Part shown: piece after piece, positions 42,829 through 53,379 of the stretch | Layout of the letters: every line of letters begins with the position of its first letter | Numbering within the stretch: the stretch's first letter is position 1 | Assembly (NCBI RefSeq): GCF_006094395.1 | Contig: NZ_CP035291.1 | Span: 1,736,001-1,800,000 of the forward strand | Origin: Staphylococcus haemolyticus | GTDB taxonomy: Bacteria; Bacillota; Bacilli; Staphylococcales; Staphylococcaceae | Direction of reading: 5' to 3' | Length of the DNA stretch: 64,000 nt | Program-made: the position numbers and the translations under genes | Notes under the pieces: generated by a model | What the model was told of the DNA's origin: nothing | Database searches by the model: none | Seen by the model: the letters and a program-made list of their open reading frames with translations, nothing else

Positions 42829-43887
42829 TTATTTTTCCAAGAAAATAAGTGAATAATAGTCTTTCATAACTTCTCCACCCATTTCCTCATACTTAGTATT
42901 CAACATTCTAGAACGGTGCATATCAGAATTCATCCAACTATGAATTAGTGTCGGCACATCATCAAAATCATATCCGACATTTTGGCTTGTAGAAATAAAT
43001 GAAATGTTTTCATTACTTAATTGGCTTTTCAAAGCATCCTCAGTAAATTCAACATCATTAGAACCTGTTGCTTCATATAAGTTTACTGATGCAATGTGAG
43101 CTATATCTGAATTGACTTTTAGTGGTTTAATATTTTTTAACTTTCTCATCTCATTCGTAATTTCATATAGCGTCATTAATTGATTAGGATTTTGTTCATA
43201 AGGAAGATTATCTTTCTTAGCTTTATCAAAATCTTCTTCATTATAGTTATCATCAGATTCATTAGCTAAAGGATATGGCTTAAGAAATGCTAGTGCCTCT
43301 TTATCAAGAAAGCGAATACCCATAATTTGATTCGATTGCTGATCCACATAAACCTGTGCATAAACATTTCCATATTTAATCAATGTTTGCGTTTTTATAT
43401 CTTCATCAGATAATTCGAAATTATAACTTTGACCATTCACTTTAATAGAAGGATCCGGGTTAATACTTGTATTTTCAAAAATATGTGATGCACTCTCATT
43501 AATTTTTAAAGGTGCAACATTAGCATTGTTTCCCGTTGCATAAACTGATTTTATTTTATTCTCTTTAGTTGAAACAATATAATATTGTTCATCTTTTTTA
43601 AATACGTAATTCATATAGTGCCCTTTAAATGGATATGTACGACTTGCTTGACCGTATTTATCAGTTAAATCATCTATATCTTTACCAATCCAAGTACCTA
43701 CGCCCTCTTTTGGTGATGGATTTTCACTGGTGTTATGAGTCTTAGGCGCTTGTTCTGAATGATTAGTTGAAACAGTTTTATTTGGATTTTCTAATACATC
43801 AAATTTAAGTCTTGGTGAGTAAAATAAATATATAAGAAATAATACTAAAAATATTACACCTAAAACCTTAATTATTAATTTTGCCAT
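42829..43887 (-). CDS. CAP/SCP-domain protein, YlbC-like
   Basis: 352 residues. An N-terminal membrane anchor (LIIKVLGVIFLVLFLIYLFY) and a Ser/Thr/Pro/Asn-rich stalk (about 30-65) lead to a CAP-associated N-terminal domain (GTWIGKDIDDLTDKYGQASR) and a C-terminal CAP domain (TNEMRKLKNIKPLKVNSDIA; SWMNSDMHRSRMLN). It matches Bacillus YlbC, which sits next to ylbF there. It is extracellular; no catalytic activity is known. Confidence 0.88.
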   Translation of the reverse strand: MAKLIIKVLGVIFLVLFLIYLFYSPRLKFDVLENPNKTVSTNHSEQAPKTHNTSENPSPKEGVGTWIGKDIDDLTDKYGQASRTYPFKGHYMNYVFKKDEQYYIVSTKENKIKSVYATGNNANVAPLKINESASHIFENTSINPDPSIKVNGQSYNFELSDEDIKTQTLIKYGNVYAQVYVDQQSNQIMGIRFLDKEALAFLKPYPLANESDDNYNEEDFDKAKKDNLPYEQNPNQLMTLYEITNEMRKLKNIKPLKVNSDIAHIASVNLYEATGSNDVEFTEDALKSQLSNENISFISTSQNVGYDFDDVPTLIHSWMNSDMHRSRMLNTKYEEMGGEVMKDYYSLIFLEK

Positions 43888-44014
43888 CTTTCACCCACCT
43901 ATTTTGAATTATATCTATTGTACAAAATAACTATTTTATTAATCAAGACATCCTACTTAGTATTACTACTTTTACCAAGTCATCCTTTTACAAATAAATT
44001 GATATTAATGTTAC

Positions 44015-44048
44015 AAAAAAGACTAAGACAATGATGTCTTAGTCTCAA
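44015..44048 (-). terminator. Terminator after ctaM
   Basis: Minus strand GAGACTAAGACATC and ATTGTCTTAGTC, followed by TTTTTTG. Confidence 0.8.
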
Positions 44049-44082
44049 TCAATTTGTATTTAATTTGTTACGCTAAATTCGA

Positions 44083-44544
44083 TTATAATCCTAATGTTGC
44101 TTTAATTAGTGAAGTCGTTTCTCCACCCGGGTAAAATACATATAAAAGTAAGTAAACTGCTACACCAGTGATAGCTGTAAAGAACCATATAACTGATGCA
44201 ATTGGACCTGCTTTTCTATGCCATTTAAATTTATCTTTATATGCTGTAATAATTTGAATTAACCCTAGAACGCCACCAATTGTAGCTAAATTAATGTGGA
44301 AAATTAAGAAAATTTTATAATATGTTCTAACTGAGTCTGGTCCCCCGAAATCTGTATTACCTATAAAAATAGTTCTTGATGCATAGATAATAAAGAAAGT
44401 TAATGCAAAGATTGCTGCCCATAACATTGTTTTCTTGTGCTTATCTATATCTCTATGCCAGATTTGCCACCATCCAATGGCAACAAAGATAGCACTAATC
44501 ACAATACAACTTGTACTAATCGTCGGTAGAATTGGTAAATTCAT
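44083..44544 (-). CDS. ctaM: Cytochrome aa3 maturation protein CtaM (DUF420)
   Basis: 153 residues from MNLPIL (44544; AAGGA 8 bases upstream). DUF420 layout with four transmembrane segments (ISTSCIVISAIFVAIGWWQI; WAAIFALTFFIIYASRTIF; IFLIFHINLATIGGVLGLIQ; ASVIWFFTAITGVAVYLLLY) and conserved His residues. Staphylococcal CtaM is required for a functional aa3-type oxidase. It follows ctaB and is part of the ctaB-ctaM unit. Confidence 0.9.
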   Translation of the reverse strand: MNLPILPTISTSCIVISAIFVAIGWWQIWHRDIDKHKKTMLWAAIFALTFFIIYASRTIFIGNTDFGGPDSVRTYYKIFLIFHINLATIGGVLGLIQIITAYKDKFKWHRKAGPIASVIWFFTAITGVAVYLLLYVFYPGGETTSLIKATLGL

Positions 44545-44573
44545 ATGTTTCATCCTTATTTAATTTGTATATT

Positions 44574-45485
44574 TTAAATCATTTTTATCAGTGAGATAAC
44601 AACAACTAAAACGAAAAATACTACTAAATAATTTAGGGAGTAAATAAACATTTTTGTTGCCCATTTAGTTTGATCTGTCGCTTTCTTAAAAGAAGTTAAA
44701 CCAACATATAGCCAACCTAAATTAAGCAATGTAGCTAATACTACAAATGTTGTCCCGAGACTTGATATTAGAAATGGTAGTGGAAGTAAAAAGACTAACC
44801 ATATAAACATACTTATTCTAGTACGTTTAAATCCTTTAACAGATGGTAACATGGGTATATTAGCTAATGAATATTCATCACTTCGCTTAATTGCTAGAGC
44901 ATAGAAATGAATTGGTTGCCAACAAAAAACAACTAAAAATAATGCAATTGCAATAAGACTTATATTTCCATCAATAGCAACCCAACCAATTAATGGTGGT
45001 ACTGCACCCGGAAAACTCCCAACTACTGTGTTCCAAGTTGTATGTCTTTTAGACCAAATTGAATAATAAGACACATAACCCACAATGCCGATGAGTCCTA
45101 GTACACCTGATGGTACATTTAATAAGAATAAACAAGCTTCTCCTAATAACATCATACCAAAACTTAAAATTAATAAATTTTTATCTGAAATTCTATCATT
45201 AACTGTCGGTCTATTTTGCTTACTTGGCATTATTCGATCAATATCTTGATCATAATAATTATTTAATGCACAAGCGCCACCCATAATTAATGTTGATCCA
45301 ATCAACATTAATAGAATTTGAGGTATTGACGATAGGAAGGAATGATTGCTCATCACAACAGCTAACCAAGCACCTGCAAATGCAGGAATTAAGTTACCTT
45401 GAACTAAACCCATCTTGATAATTTGTTGTAACTCTTTAAACGATACACGGCTCGATGGTTGTGACAAAGTTTGCTCTTTGCTCAT
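44574..45485 (-). CDS. ctaB: Protoheme IX farnesyltransferase (heme O synthase)
   Basis: 303 residues from MSKEQTL (45485, with AAGGAGGGGG right before). Seven to nine hydrophobic segments and the prenyl-transferase motif [19 protein letters not shown], the Asp-rich site that holds farnesyl diphosphate. It converts heme B to heme O, the substrate of CtaA, for the aa3/bo-type oxidase. Divergent from ctaA. Confidence 0.95.
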   Translation of the reverse strand: MSKEQTLSQPSSRVSFKELQQIIKMGLVQGNLIPAFAGAWLAVVMSNHSFLSSIPQILLMLIGSTLIMGGACALNNYYDQDIDRIMPSKQNRPTVNDRISDKNLLILSFGMMLLGEACLFLLNVPSGVLGLIGIVGYVSYYSIWSKRHTTWNTVVGSFPGAVPPLIGWVAIDGNISLIAIALFLVVFCWQPIHFYALAIKRSDEYSLANIPMLPSVKGFKRTRISMFIWLVFLLPLPFLISSLGTTFVVLATLLNLGWLYVGLTSFKKATDQTKWATKMFIYSLNYLVVFFVLVVVISLIKMI

Positions 45486-45732
45486 GATCCCCCTCCTTAA
45501 AATTTTCATATAATACTATGATATAGCAATTACTAAAAATTGACTAGTTTATATCAAATTTAATTGTGACACTTTAACGACATTCTACTTCACTAATTTT
45601 TTGTTAGTTCCTATTGTTGTATAATTATTTTAATAATAAAATTGTAATAAAAATAGACATTAATTAAGAGCATTCAGTACTAATTAATCTACACTGTCAA
45701 AATACTCTTGATTAATGATGGGGTGTATAACA

Positions 45733-46647
45733 TTGTTTAACAAACGAAACCTTAAATGGTTATCTGTATTAGCAACTATCATAATGGCATTCGTACAACT
45801 TGGTGGTGCATTAGTTACTAAAACTGGCTCTGAAGATGGATGTGGATCATCTTGGCCTTTATGTCACGGTGCATTACTCCCTCAAAATTTACCTATCGAT
45901 ACAATTATCGAATTAAGTCATCGTGCCGTCTCTGGTTTATCATTAATCGTTGTACTGTGGTTAGCTATTACAGCATGGAAACATATTGGCTATATTAGAG
46001 AGGTAAAGCCATTAGCAATTATCAGTATTGCATTTTTACTAGTTCAAGCATTGATTGGTGCAGCAGCTGTCATTTGGCAACAAAATTCATACGTATTAGC
46101 ACTGCACTTCGGTATATCTTTAATCAGTTTCTCTTCAGTGTTTGTTTTAATGCTTATCATTTTTGAAGTCGATAAAAAATATGAAGCTGATGAACTATAT
46201 ATCAGAAAGCCATTAAGAAGATTAACATGGATAATGACAGGTATAGTATATTTAACGATTTATACTGGCGCTTTAGTTAGACATGCAAAAGCAAGTTTAG
46301 CATATGGAGGCTGGCCTTTACCTTTCCATGACATCATTCCACATACAGAGCAAGATTGGGTACAATTTGCGCATCGTGGTATGGCATTTATAACGTTCTT
46401 CTGGATAATGATAACGTTTATTCATGCAGTTAAAAATTACTCTGAGAATAGAACAATTCGATATGGGTATACAACTGCATTTATCCTTATCATCTTACAA
46501 GTAATTACTGGGGCTCTATCTGTAATGACTAATGTAAATTTATTCATCGCACTTTTACACGCTTTATTTATCACAATATTATTCGGTATGATAGCTTACT
46601 TTATTATGTTAATGCTACGTACGATTAGAAGTGAAAAAATCAAATAA
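45733..46647 (+). CDS. ctaA: Heme A synthase
   Basis: 304 residues from the TTG at 45733 (GGGGTG 7-8 bases upstream). The longer ATG start at 45715 would add MMGCIT, unlike the family, and lies on the SD. Eight transmembrane helices with conserved His: [11 protein letters not shown] (Cys pair), [32 protein letters not shown]. It oxidises heme O to heme A. The gap shared with ctaB contains a TTGTGACA at 45564. Confidence 0.95.
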   Translation: MFNKRNLKWLSVLATIIMAFVQLGGALVTKTGSEDGCGSSWPLCHGALLPQNLPIDTIIELSHRAVSGLSLIVVLWLAITAWKHIGYIREVKPLAIISIAFLLVQALIGAAAVIWQQNSYVLALHFGISLISFSSVFVLMLIIFEVDKKYEADELYIRKPLRRLTWIMTGIVYLTIYTGALVRHAKASLAYGGWPLPFHDIIPHTEQDWVQFAHRGMAFITFFWIMITFIHAVKNYSENRTIRYGYTTAFILIILQVITGALSVMTNVNLFIALLHALFITILFGMIAYFIMLMLRTIRSEKIK

Positions 46648-46657
46648 CCTATTAGTA

Positions 46658-46697
46658 TAAAAGGAGATGTGAATGGTTCATTCACATCTCCTTTTTA
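46658..46697. terminator. Bidirectional terminator between ctaA and pycA
   Basis: AAAAGGAGATGTGAA, short loop, TTCACATCTCCTTTTT. Confidence 0.88.
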
Positions 46698-46814
46698 ATT
46701 AAAAATTTTATTAACGATGACGTTTATAAATATTAATTACTCCATTGAATCAATCTATTCAAAATTCAATATGAAATCTATTAATTAGCTTATTTTTTAA
46801 AATGAATTTTGATT

Positions 46815-49800
46815 TTAATCTGCTTTTTCAATTTCAATAAGTAAGTCCCCTGTTGCAATCGCATCGCCATTTACAACCGTTACTTGTTTTATAGTTCCAT
46901 TGAATGGTGCTTGAATCGTTGTCTCCATCTTCATCGCTTCTGTAATTAATAAAGGTTGGTTTACTTTTACTTCTTCACCAACTGTAACTTTAACTTCAGT
47001 TACCGAACCAGGCATTTGAGCACCAATATGACTAGGATTTGATTTGTCAGCTTTAGGTTTCAAGTTCGTATTTGTTTTAATATTTTCATCTTTTATAGAA
47101 ATACGACGTGCTTGACCATTCATAACATAATAAATTGTTCGATAACCATTTTCATCCGGCTCACTAATTGTTTCAAGTTTAATAATTAATCGTTTACCAG
47201 TATCAATCTCTATTTCAACTGTTTCACCATTACGCATACCGAAGAAGAACGTTGGTGTATCTAATAATGATAAGTCACCATATTGTTGTTTTGTTTGCAT
47301 AAACTGATCAAATACTTTTGGATATAATACATAACTGATTACATCTTGTTCAGTCACTTCACCATAATCTTTTGCTTCAAGTTCTTGTCTGATTTCATCA
47401 AAATTCACAGGATCTAAATACTCACCTGGACGTTCTGTTAGTGGTTGTTGACCTTTGAGGATGACATCTTGCAATTCCTTATTAAAGCCATTGACTGGCT
47501 GACCTATATCACCTTTGAAATAAGATACAACCGATTCAGGGAAATCTAACTTATGGCCCTCTTTGATGACTGATTGCTCATCCAAGTCATTTTGAACCAT
47601 ATAAAGGGCCATATCTCCTACAACTTTAGATGATGGCGTTACTTTTACGATATCGCCAAATAAGAAATTAACACGACGATACATATCTTTGACCTCGTGG
47701 AAACGTTCACCTAAACCTAAACTTTTTGCTTGTTGTCCTAAATTTGAATATTGTCCTCCAGGCATTTCATGATGATAAATTTCGGTATTAGGAGACTTAA
47801 TGTCACTTTCAAAGTCACTGTAGTATGGACGCACAGTACTCCAATAGTGACTGAGTTCTTCTAATCCTTCAATATCTGCTCTTAGATTTCGATTAAAACC
47901 ATTTAATCCATAATACAACGAATTGGCGCTAGGTTGACTTGTTAAACCACTCATTGAAGCAACAGCTGTATCAATGATATCTACACCTGCATCTATCGCT
48001 TCTTTATAGATAAGTAGACCATTTCCACTTGTATCGTGTGTGTGTAAATGTATCGGTAAATTTATCGCAGATTTTAATTCTCCGATAAGTTCATATGCTG
48101 CTTTAGGTTTTAACAATCCTGCCATGTCTTTAATAGCTAAGATATGGAACCCTTCACGTTCAAGTTCTTTTGCTAATTTTACATAGTATTCAAGTGTAAA
48201 TACATTTGAACGTTCAGGATTTAATATATCACCGGTATAACAGATTGCACCTTCAGAAATCTTACCTGCATTTTGAACCGCTTCATTTGCAACTTTCATT
48301 TGATCTACCCAGTTAAGTGAGTCGAAAATTCTAAAGACATCTACGCCTGCATTCGCACTTTCTTTCACGAACTTTTCAATCACATTATCAGCATAATTTT
48401 TATAGCCAACTGCATTTGAAGCACGTAATAACATTTGGAATAAAATATTGGGAATTGCTTTACGTAATCTTTCAAGTCGTTCCCATGGATTTTCTTTTAA
48501 AAAGTTGTAAGCGACATCAAATGTTGCGCCTCCCCACATTTCTAAAGAAAAACTATCTTTAAACACTTCAGCAGTTTTAGAAGCAATATTCATCATATCC
48601 TTAGTACGAACGCGAGTTGCTAAGAGTGATTGGTGTGCATCACGAAAAGTAGTATCAGTAACCAATACGTCGTTTTGCTCTCGTACCCAATCGGCTACTG
48701 CTTTAGGTCCTTTACTATCTAGCAGCTGTTTCGTTCCGTTCAAGGTATTAATTTTACTATGTGGCACTTGTGGTATAGCTGTCGATTCATAATCAGGTTT
48801 GAGTCTTTTTTCAACATTAGGAAAACCGTTAATCGTTACATTACCGATATATTCTAACGTTTTAGTACCACGATCTAGAGTCGGTGCAATATTAAATAAT
48901 TCGGGTGTTTCTTCTATAAATTTAGTCGTATAATCCCCACTGCGGAATTGATCATTACGCATCACATTAATCAGAAACGGAATATTAGTTTTCACACCAC
49001 GTATACGCATTTCACGAAGAGAGCGTTCCATCTTTTCTTCAGCTTGTTTAAATGTAACCGCATGTGTTGATAACTTAACCAATAGTGAATCATAATAAGG
49101 AGATATTTCTGCACCTTGGAAACCGTCACCAGCATCTAAACGTACACCAAAACCACCACTAGATCGATAAGCGATAATAGTACCTGAATCTGGCATAAAG
49201 TCATTAGATGGATCTTCAGTTGTTATACGACATTGAATTGCATAACCTAATGTTTGAATTTCTTCTTGTTGTGGCATAGAAACGCGTTCATCAAATAAGT
49301 TAGCACCATCAGCAACTAAAATTTGAGTTTTAACAATATCTATACCAGTAATCATTTCAGTTATTGTATGTTCTACTTGAACCCGAGGATTAACTTCAAT
49401 AAAGAAGAACTCATCCCCTGATACTAAGAATTCTACCGTACCTGCGTTAACATATCTGATATTATTCATTAATTGTAATGCTGCATCACAAATTCGTTCT
49501 CGTAATTCTTTTGATAAGCCAACTGAAGGAGCTACTTCCACTACCTTTTGATGACGACGTTGCACCGAACAATCACGTTCATATAAGTGAACAATATTAC
49601 CATATTCATCCCCAATAATTTGTACTTCAATATGTTTGGGATTATCTATGTATCTTTCAATATATACTTCACTATTACCAAATGACTTTTCGGCTTCAGA
49701 TTTAGCTCGATGGAATGCGTCTTCTAATTCTCCTTCTTCACGTACGATACGCATCCCTTTACCGCCACCACCACTCGTAGCTTTAATCATTAAAGGAAAG

Positions 49801-50264
49801 CCAGCTTCTTGAGCAAAGGCTTTTGCTGCTTCAAAGTTTTCAATCGGTCCATCTGTACCGGGAATAACAGGCAATTTAGCATTTATTGCAGTTGTTCTAG
49901 CTTTGACTTTATCTCCAAACATATCTAAATGTTCTATATGCGGACCAATGAATTTAATTCCTTCTTCATCACAACGTTGTGCAAATTGTTTATTTTCACT
50001 TAAAAAACCATAACCAGGATGAATGGCATCTACACCAGCTCGTTTAGCCACATCTATAATACGTTCAATGTTTAGATAACTTTCGGCTGGCCCCAAATCC
50101 TTTCCTACTAAATAAGATTCGTCTGCTTTATATCTATGCAAAGCGTTTTTATCTTCATTTGAGTATATTGCCACTGTTTTAATATTTAATTCTGTTGCTG
50201 CCCTAAAAATTCTAATTGCAATTTCGCCACGATTAGCTACTAATAATTTTTTTATATTTTTCAA
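46815..50264 (-). CDS. pycA: Pyruvate carboxylase
   Basis: 1149 residues from the TTG at 50264 (MKNIKKLL; GGGGAG 8 bases upstream); a GTG three codons earlier lies on the SD. Biotin carboxylase (GGGGKGM near 165), carboxyltransferase (TTFRDAHQSLLATRVR) and C-terminal biotin carrier with EAMKMET (Lys1112). It carboxylates pyruvate to oxaloacetate to refill the TCA cycle, complementing sdhCAB upstream. The 287-base gap to ftsW holds only promoter and terminator sequence. Confidence 0.97.
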   Translation of the reverse strand: MKNIKKLLVANRGEIAIRIFRAATELNIKTVAIYSNEDKNALHRYKADESYLVGKDLGPAESYLNIERIIDVAKRAGVDAIHPGYGFLSENKQFAQRCDEEGIKFIGPHIEHLDMFGDKVKARTTAINAKLPVIPGTDGPIENFEAAKAFAQEAGFPLMIKATSGGGGKGMRIVREEGELEDAFHRAKSEAEKSFGNSEVYIERYIDNPKHIEVQIIGDEYGNIVHLYERDCSVQRRHQKVVEVAPSVGLSKELRERICDAALQLMNNIRYVNAGTVEFLVSGDEFFFIEVNPRVQVEHTITEMITGIDIVKTQILVADGANLFDERVSMPQQEEIQTLGYAIQCRITTEDPSNDFMPDSGTIIAYRSSGGFGVRLDAGDGFQGAEISPYYDSLLVKLSTHAVTFKQAEEKMERSLREMRIRGVKTNIPFLINVMRNDQFRSGDYTTKFIEETPELFNIAPTLDRGTKTLEYIGNVTINGFPNVEKRLKPDYESTAIPQVPHSKINTLNGTKQLLDSKGPKAVADWVREQNDVLVTDTTFRDAHQSLLATRVRTKDMMNIASKTAEVFKDSFSLEMWGGATFDVAYNFLKENPWERLERLRKAIPNILFQMLLRASNAVGYKNYADNVIEKFVKESANAGVDVFRIFDSLNWVDQMKVANEAVQNAGKISEGAICYTGDILNPERSNVFTLEYYVKLAKELEREGFHILAIKDMAGLLKPKAAYELIGELKSAINLPIHLHTHDTSGNGLLIYKEAIDAGVDIIDTAVASMSGLTSQPSANSLYYGLNGFNRNLRADIEGLEELSHYWSTVRPYYSDFESDIKSPNTEIYHHEMPGGQYSNLGQQAKSLGLGERFHEVKDMYRRVNFLFGDIVKVTPSSKVVGDMALYMVQNDLDEQSVIKEGHKLDFPESVVSYFKGDIGQPVNGFNKELQDVILKGQQPLTERPGEYLDPVNFDEIRQELEAKDYGEVTEQDVISYVLYPKVFDQFMQTKQQYGDLSLLDTPTFFFGMRNGETVEIEIDTGKRLIIKLETISEPDENGYRTIYYVMNGQARRISIKDENIKTNTNLKPKADKSNPSHIGAQMPGSVTEVKVTVGEEVKVNQPLLITEAMKMETTIQAPFNGTIKQVTVVNGDAIATGDLLIEIEKAD

Positions 50265-50544
50265 AAAAGGCACTCCCCTTTTAAAGTTTGAATATTCTAA
50301 CTAATTAGATAATAAAATTTTATACTAACTCAAATAATAAAGCTATATTTATTTATTAAATAGTTGTTATAAACTTTGTAAAGTAACTAAAATGAATGAA
50401 AATGATTTCCGTATTAATAAACTATTAAAAATAAATATTTCTGTGGTAATCACTAAAAATTATCATTAGTTATAACTTTATATTATCATTTTAAATGATA
50501 ATACTCCACTTACAATGACGTTGTATATTATATTTTCATAAAAA

Positions 50545-50591
50545 TGTAAAAAACCTTTACATGAAATCAAGCTTTATTTCACGTAAAGGTT
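50545..50591 (-). terminator. Terminator after ftsW
   Basis: Minus strand AACCTTTACGTGAAAT, 8-base loop, ATTTCATGTAAAGGTT, then TTTTTAC. Confidence 0.82.
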
Positions 50592-50610
50592 ATCATCCTT
50601 ATTTAAGAGA

Positions 50611-51837
50611 TTATCTAGTTATACCTAGTTTTTGTTTTCTAGCTTTTTGTGATCGTTTTTCATCAATTTTTATTTGTTTTGCGACTAATAATAGAAGACC
50701 CATTGCGATACTTAAACTCAACATAGATGAACCACCAAAACTTATAAATGGTAGAGGTACACCAGTTAATGGAATCGTTGCTGAAATACCACCTAAATTG
50801 ACAAAAGTCTGACTGCCAATATAACTAGCAACGCCTACACAAATTAATTTATAGAAATATGATGGTGTTTTAGTAGCTAATACGAAAGCACGATAAACTA
50901 TGAAGAATAATAAGCAAATGACGAATAATCCACCTACTAAACCAAGTTCCTCACAAATGACTGCAAATATAAAGTCAGTATGTGCTTCTGGTAAATAACC
51001 AAGTTTCATAATTCCATTGCCTAAACCACGACCAAATAATCCACCATTACCAATTGCCATCAATGAGTTAGTTAAATGATAACCTGTACCGGCTTCTGAA
51101 CTAAATGGGTTCATTAATGTACTAAAACGCGCTTTTAAATAATGTGGCATCATTCCACTTACAATAAAGAGCGATGCAATCGCGATGAAACTTCCTGCAA
51201 TAAGCAAAACCGGTCCTCTTACTAATTTTTGGACACCGATACCTGCAAAAATAAACATTGAAACAATAATAATCATGATTAACAACGTTTGACCAATATC
51301 ACCTTGCAATAATACTAAAAATAAGCATACGCCTATTAAAAATAGTGGCGCAGCAATTACTTTAATTTTCTCTCTTACTTGCGGTAATTTTCTACTTATT
51401 ACATATGAAATATACAATATGAATGCAATTTTCAATAATTCCGATGCTTGTAAGTTCATAAATCCAAGATTTATCCAACTTTTAGATCCGTTAATATTTT
51501 TACCTATAATAAGTGTTAAAAATAGTAATATGAAGATTATAATCATAATCCATTTTTGAATATTGGGTTGTTGTAATATTTTAATATTCAACATAAAAGC
51601 GATAAAAAATACGACAATAAAACTCATAATAACGTAAATGAGTTGTCTATTATAAAAATACGTGCCAGATACTTCAAGTCCACCTGTTAACGTCCCTTTA
51701 GTTGCAGCAACCATACTCGCACTATAAACCATGATTAAACCGAAAAGACATAAAACAACGTATGTAATTAATAATGGATAATCGATGAACTTAGCAGTTC
51801 TACCTATGTATCTAAATATATTTTTTAAATTACTCAT
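50611..51837 (-). CDS. ftsW: FtsW/RodA-family peptidoglycan polymerase
   Basis: 408 residues from MSNLKN (51837); an ATG four codons earlier has no SD in place. Ten hydrophobic segments. SEDS motifs: MVYSASMVAA, SWINLGFMNLQASELLKIAF, GDIGQTLLIM, EAHTDFIFAVICEELGL and GVPLPFISFGGSS. It is the lipid II polymerase of division. Neighbours ylaN and pycA match the ftsW locus of Bacillus and S. aureus, which favours FtsW over RodA. Confidence 0.93.
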   Translation of the reverse strand: MSNLKNIFRYIGRTAKFIDYPLLITYVVLCLFGLIMVYSASMVAATKGTLTGGLEVSGTYFYNRQLIYVIMSFIVVFFIAFMLNIKILQQPNIQKWIMIIIFILLFLTLIIGKNINGSKSWINLGFMNLQASELLKIAFILYISYVISRKLPQVREKIKVIAAPLFLIGVCLFLVLLQGDIGQTLLIMIIIVSMFIFAGIGVQKLVRGPVLLIAGSFIAIASLFIVSGMMPHYLKARFSTLMNPFSSEAGTGYHLTNSLMAIGNGGLFGRGLGNGIMKLGYLPEAHTDFIFAVICEELGLVGGLFVICLLFFIVYRAFVLATKTPSYFYKLICVGVASYIGSQTFVNLGGISATIPLTGVPLPFISFGGSSMLSLSIAMGLLLLVAKQIKIDEKRSQKARKQKLGITR

Positions 51838-51849
51838 AAAAATGATCAT

Positions 51850-52162
51850 CCAATTCTAGAATTTTAAAATTATAATGGTTAATAAAAATTACGTTTTAAA
51901 CCAAATTTTCTGTCTAAACTATTATATACTTTGTGCTCATCGTTTAACAAATATAAACTAAATTTAAATCTACTCATTACTTTCAATATTTCTAAACTTA
52001 ATATGATAATAATGCTTAAAATATAAAATGACTGAAAATATTATAAACATAATATTTCAGTCACAATGGTGAGATAATTTGTATGTAATTAATATTACAA
52101 ATAACTCAAATTTATAAACGAAAAGTAAATAAATAAACTTTACTTATATATTTAATCGATAG
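51850..52162. other. AT-rich gap between ftsW and ylaN
   Basis: I see no gene. It holds the hairpin at 52029-52063 and AT-rich sequence that probably contains the ftsW promoter. Confidence 0.5.
52029..52063. terminator. Hairpin after ylaN
   Basis: TGACTGAAAATATTAT-AAAC-ATAATATTTCAGTCA, about 15 bp with one mismatch or bulge, 100 bases beyond the ylaN stop. A clear T-tract is missing, so termination is only likely. Confidence 0.5.
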
Positions 52163-52441
52163 TTATTTTACATTAGTAAATGCTTCATGAAGTTTAGATA
52201 ATTCTTTTTCTAAACGAAGCATTAAATTTTTGCCGTCTTCTTTATCAACTAAGCCAAGCTTAACTGCAAAATCAACTTCTTTTTGTAAACCAAACATTTG
52301 TGTGTCGAGAACTTCTTCATATAACGGGCATGAAGGTAAAGTTAAATTATCCATTTGAACTTTAATTAAATGTAAGATTCTATCAGCATCTTGATTTAAT
52401 TGCTCATAAGCCACGTTACTCATCTTCGATTGCTTCGGCAT
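52163..52441 (-). CDS. ylaN: YlaN (DUF1507) iron-homeostasis protein
   Basis: 92 residues from the ATG at 52441 with GGGGGAG upstream; a GTG one codon earlier is possible. A compact helical protein: [60 protein letters not shown]. YlaN is an iron-binding factor that antagonises Fur and is important for Fe-S metabolism in Bacillus and S. aureus. Confidence 0.92.
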   Translation of the reverse strand: MPKQSKMSNVAYEQLNQDADRILHLIKVQMDNLTLPSCPLYEEVLDTQMFGLQKEVDFAVKLGLVDKEDGKNLMLRLEKELSKLHEAFTNVK

Positions 52442-52581
52442 CACATACTCCCCCTATCATTAAATATCTTCATATCAAAAGTTTATCTTACTACTTTTTA
52501 AAAAGCAAGTTTATTCAGTGAATACAAGAATTTAATTGTGATAAAATAATGACTAGAACGAAATTAGGGAGTGGGCAAAAA

Positions 52582-53067
52582 ATGATTCAAATCAAAGGCT
52601 TAGTCAAGTTCCCTATCACTTTAGATAGTACAACTTGGATATTCGATGATAGAAAAGTAAAAATTGAAGACATTGAAAGTGGTGTGTTTGAAGGAACGAA
52701 ACCAATTAGATTCGAAGATAATCGCGAATGGAATAGAGCGATTCTTGAAGGTCAAACGAATCCACCTACTTTAAACTCAGAGATAAAATATCGTAAGCGT
52801 TCTGTATTAGAAGATTCATTTGCAATCAATATGACACCTTTCTTTAAAATTACAGAACCAAAAGACAATGCTACTGCGATAAAATTATTTAATGATGAGT
52901 CCTCAATTGAAGTTCCAATAGAATTATTACCTTATCTATTTTTCCAATTTGCGAAAGATGGAAAGCGTATGTATGATGATAATGCAGTAGACAGCTTTGT
53001 TTTTAACCCAGATAAAAAAGGATACTCACATGAATTTAAGTATGTTACGCATATAGAGGTGATCTAA
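52582..53067 (+). CDS. YlaL-like conserved protein
   Basis: 161 residues from MIQIKG (ATG 52582; GGGAGTGGG upstream); an earlier ATG at 52549 has no SD and adds MTRTKLGSGQK. KGLVKFPITLDSTTWIFDDR, YRKRSVLEDSFAINMTPFFK, PIELLPYLFFQFAKDGKRMY. It matches the position of Bacillus ylaL in the ylaI-ylaL-ylaN-ftsW-pycA block. No catalytic motif that I recognise; some databases call it a peptidyl-prolyl isomerase, which I cannot support. Confidence 0.78.
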   Translation: MIQIKGLVKFPITLDSTTWIFDDRKVKIEDIESGVFEGTKPIRFEDNREWNRAILEGQTNPPTLNSEIKYRKRSVLEDSFAINMTPFFKITEPKDNATAIKLFNDESSIEVPIELLPYLFFQFAKDGKRMYDDNAVDSFVFNPDKKGYSHEFKYVTHIEVI

Positions 53068-53068
53068 T

Positions 53069-53260
53069 TTGCGTGAAGTTCAGTGTATCATTTGTGATAC
53101 AAAGGTTTTAATTGATGAAAATACGGTTGAAGCCAAACGACTTCGAAATAATCCTATAAGAACTTTTATGTGCGATGATTGTAAAAGTCGTTTAGATAGA
53201 CCAAAACAACGTCTTAACAAACACCAACCGTTTAACTTTATTAAGAGTGAAGAATTGTAA
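53069..53260 (+). CDS. YlaI-like small zinc-ribbon protein (DUF2197)
   Basis: 63 residues from a TTG with GAGGTGATC upstream, starting 2 bases after the previous stop. MREVQCIICDTKVLIDE carries CxxC and TFMCDDCKSRL the second CxxC, making a Cys4 zinc ribbon. The rest is basic. Bacillus YlaI, of unknown function. It ends at the bidirectional terminator before typA. Confidence 0.88.
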   Translation: MREVQCIICDTKVLIDENTVEAKRLRNNPIRTFMCDDCKSRLDRPKQRLNKHQPFNFIKSEEL

Positions 53261-53292
53261 TTATTTTAGTAAATTTAATTAGGTTTTACTCA

Positions 53293-53337
53293 AAAAAGCC
53301 AGTAAATGAAATGACAAAATCTCATTTACTGGCTTTC
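53293..53337. terminator. Bidirectional terminator between ylaI and typA
   Basis: AAAGCCAGTAAATGA, 12-base loop, TCATTTACTGGCTTT, a perfect 15-bp stem with A and T tracts. Confidence 0.88.
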
Positions 53338-53379
53338 AAATTTAATGTTTCAAACTATATTTTACGTTATAAACTTTAA

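Noticed and set aside
50561-50812. 83-codon plus-strand frame at the ftsW end
   Set aside because: Overlaps the ftsW terminator and 3' coding end in antisense, with no initiation signal.
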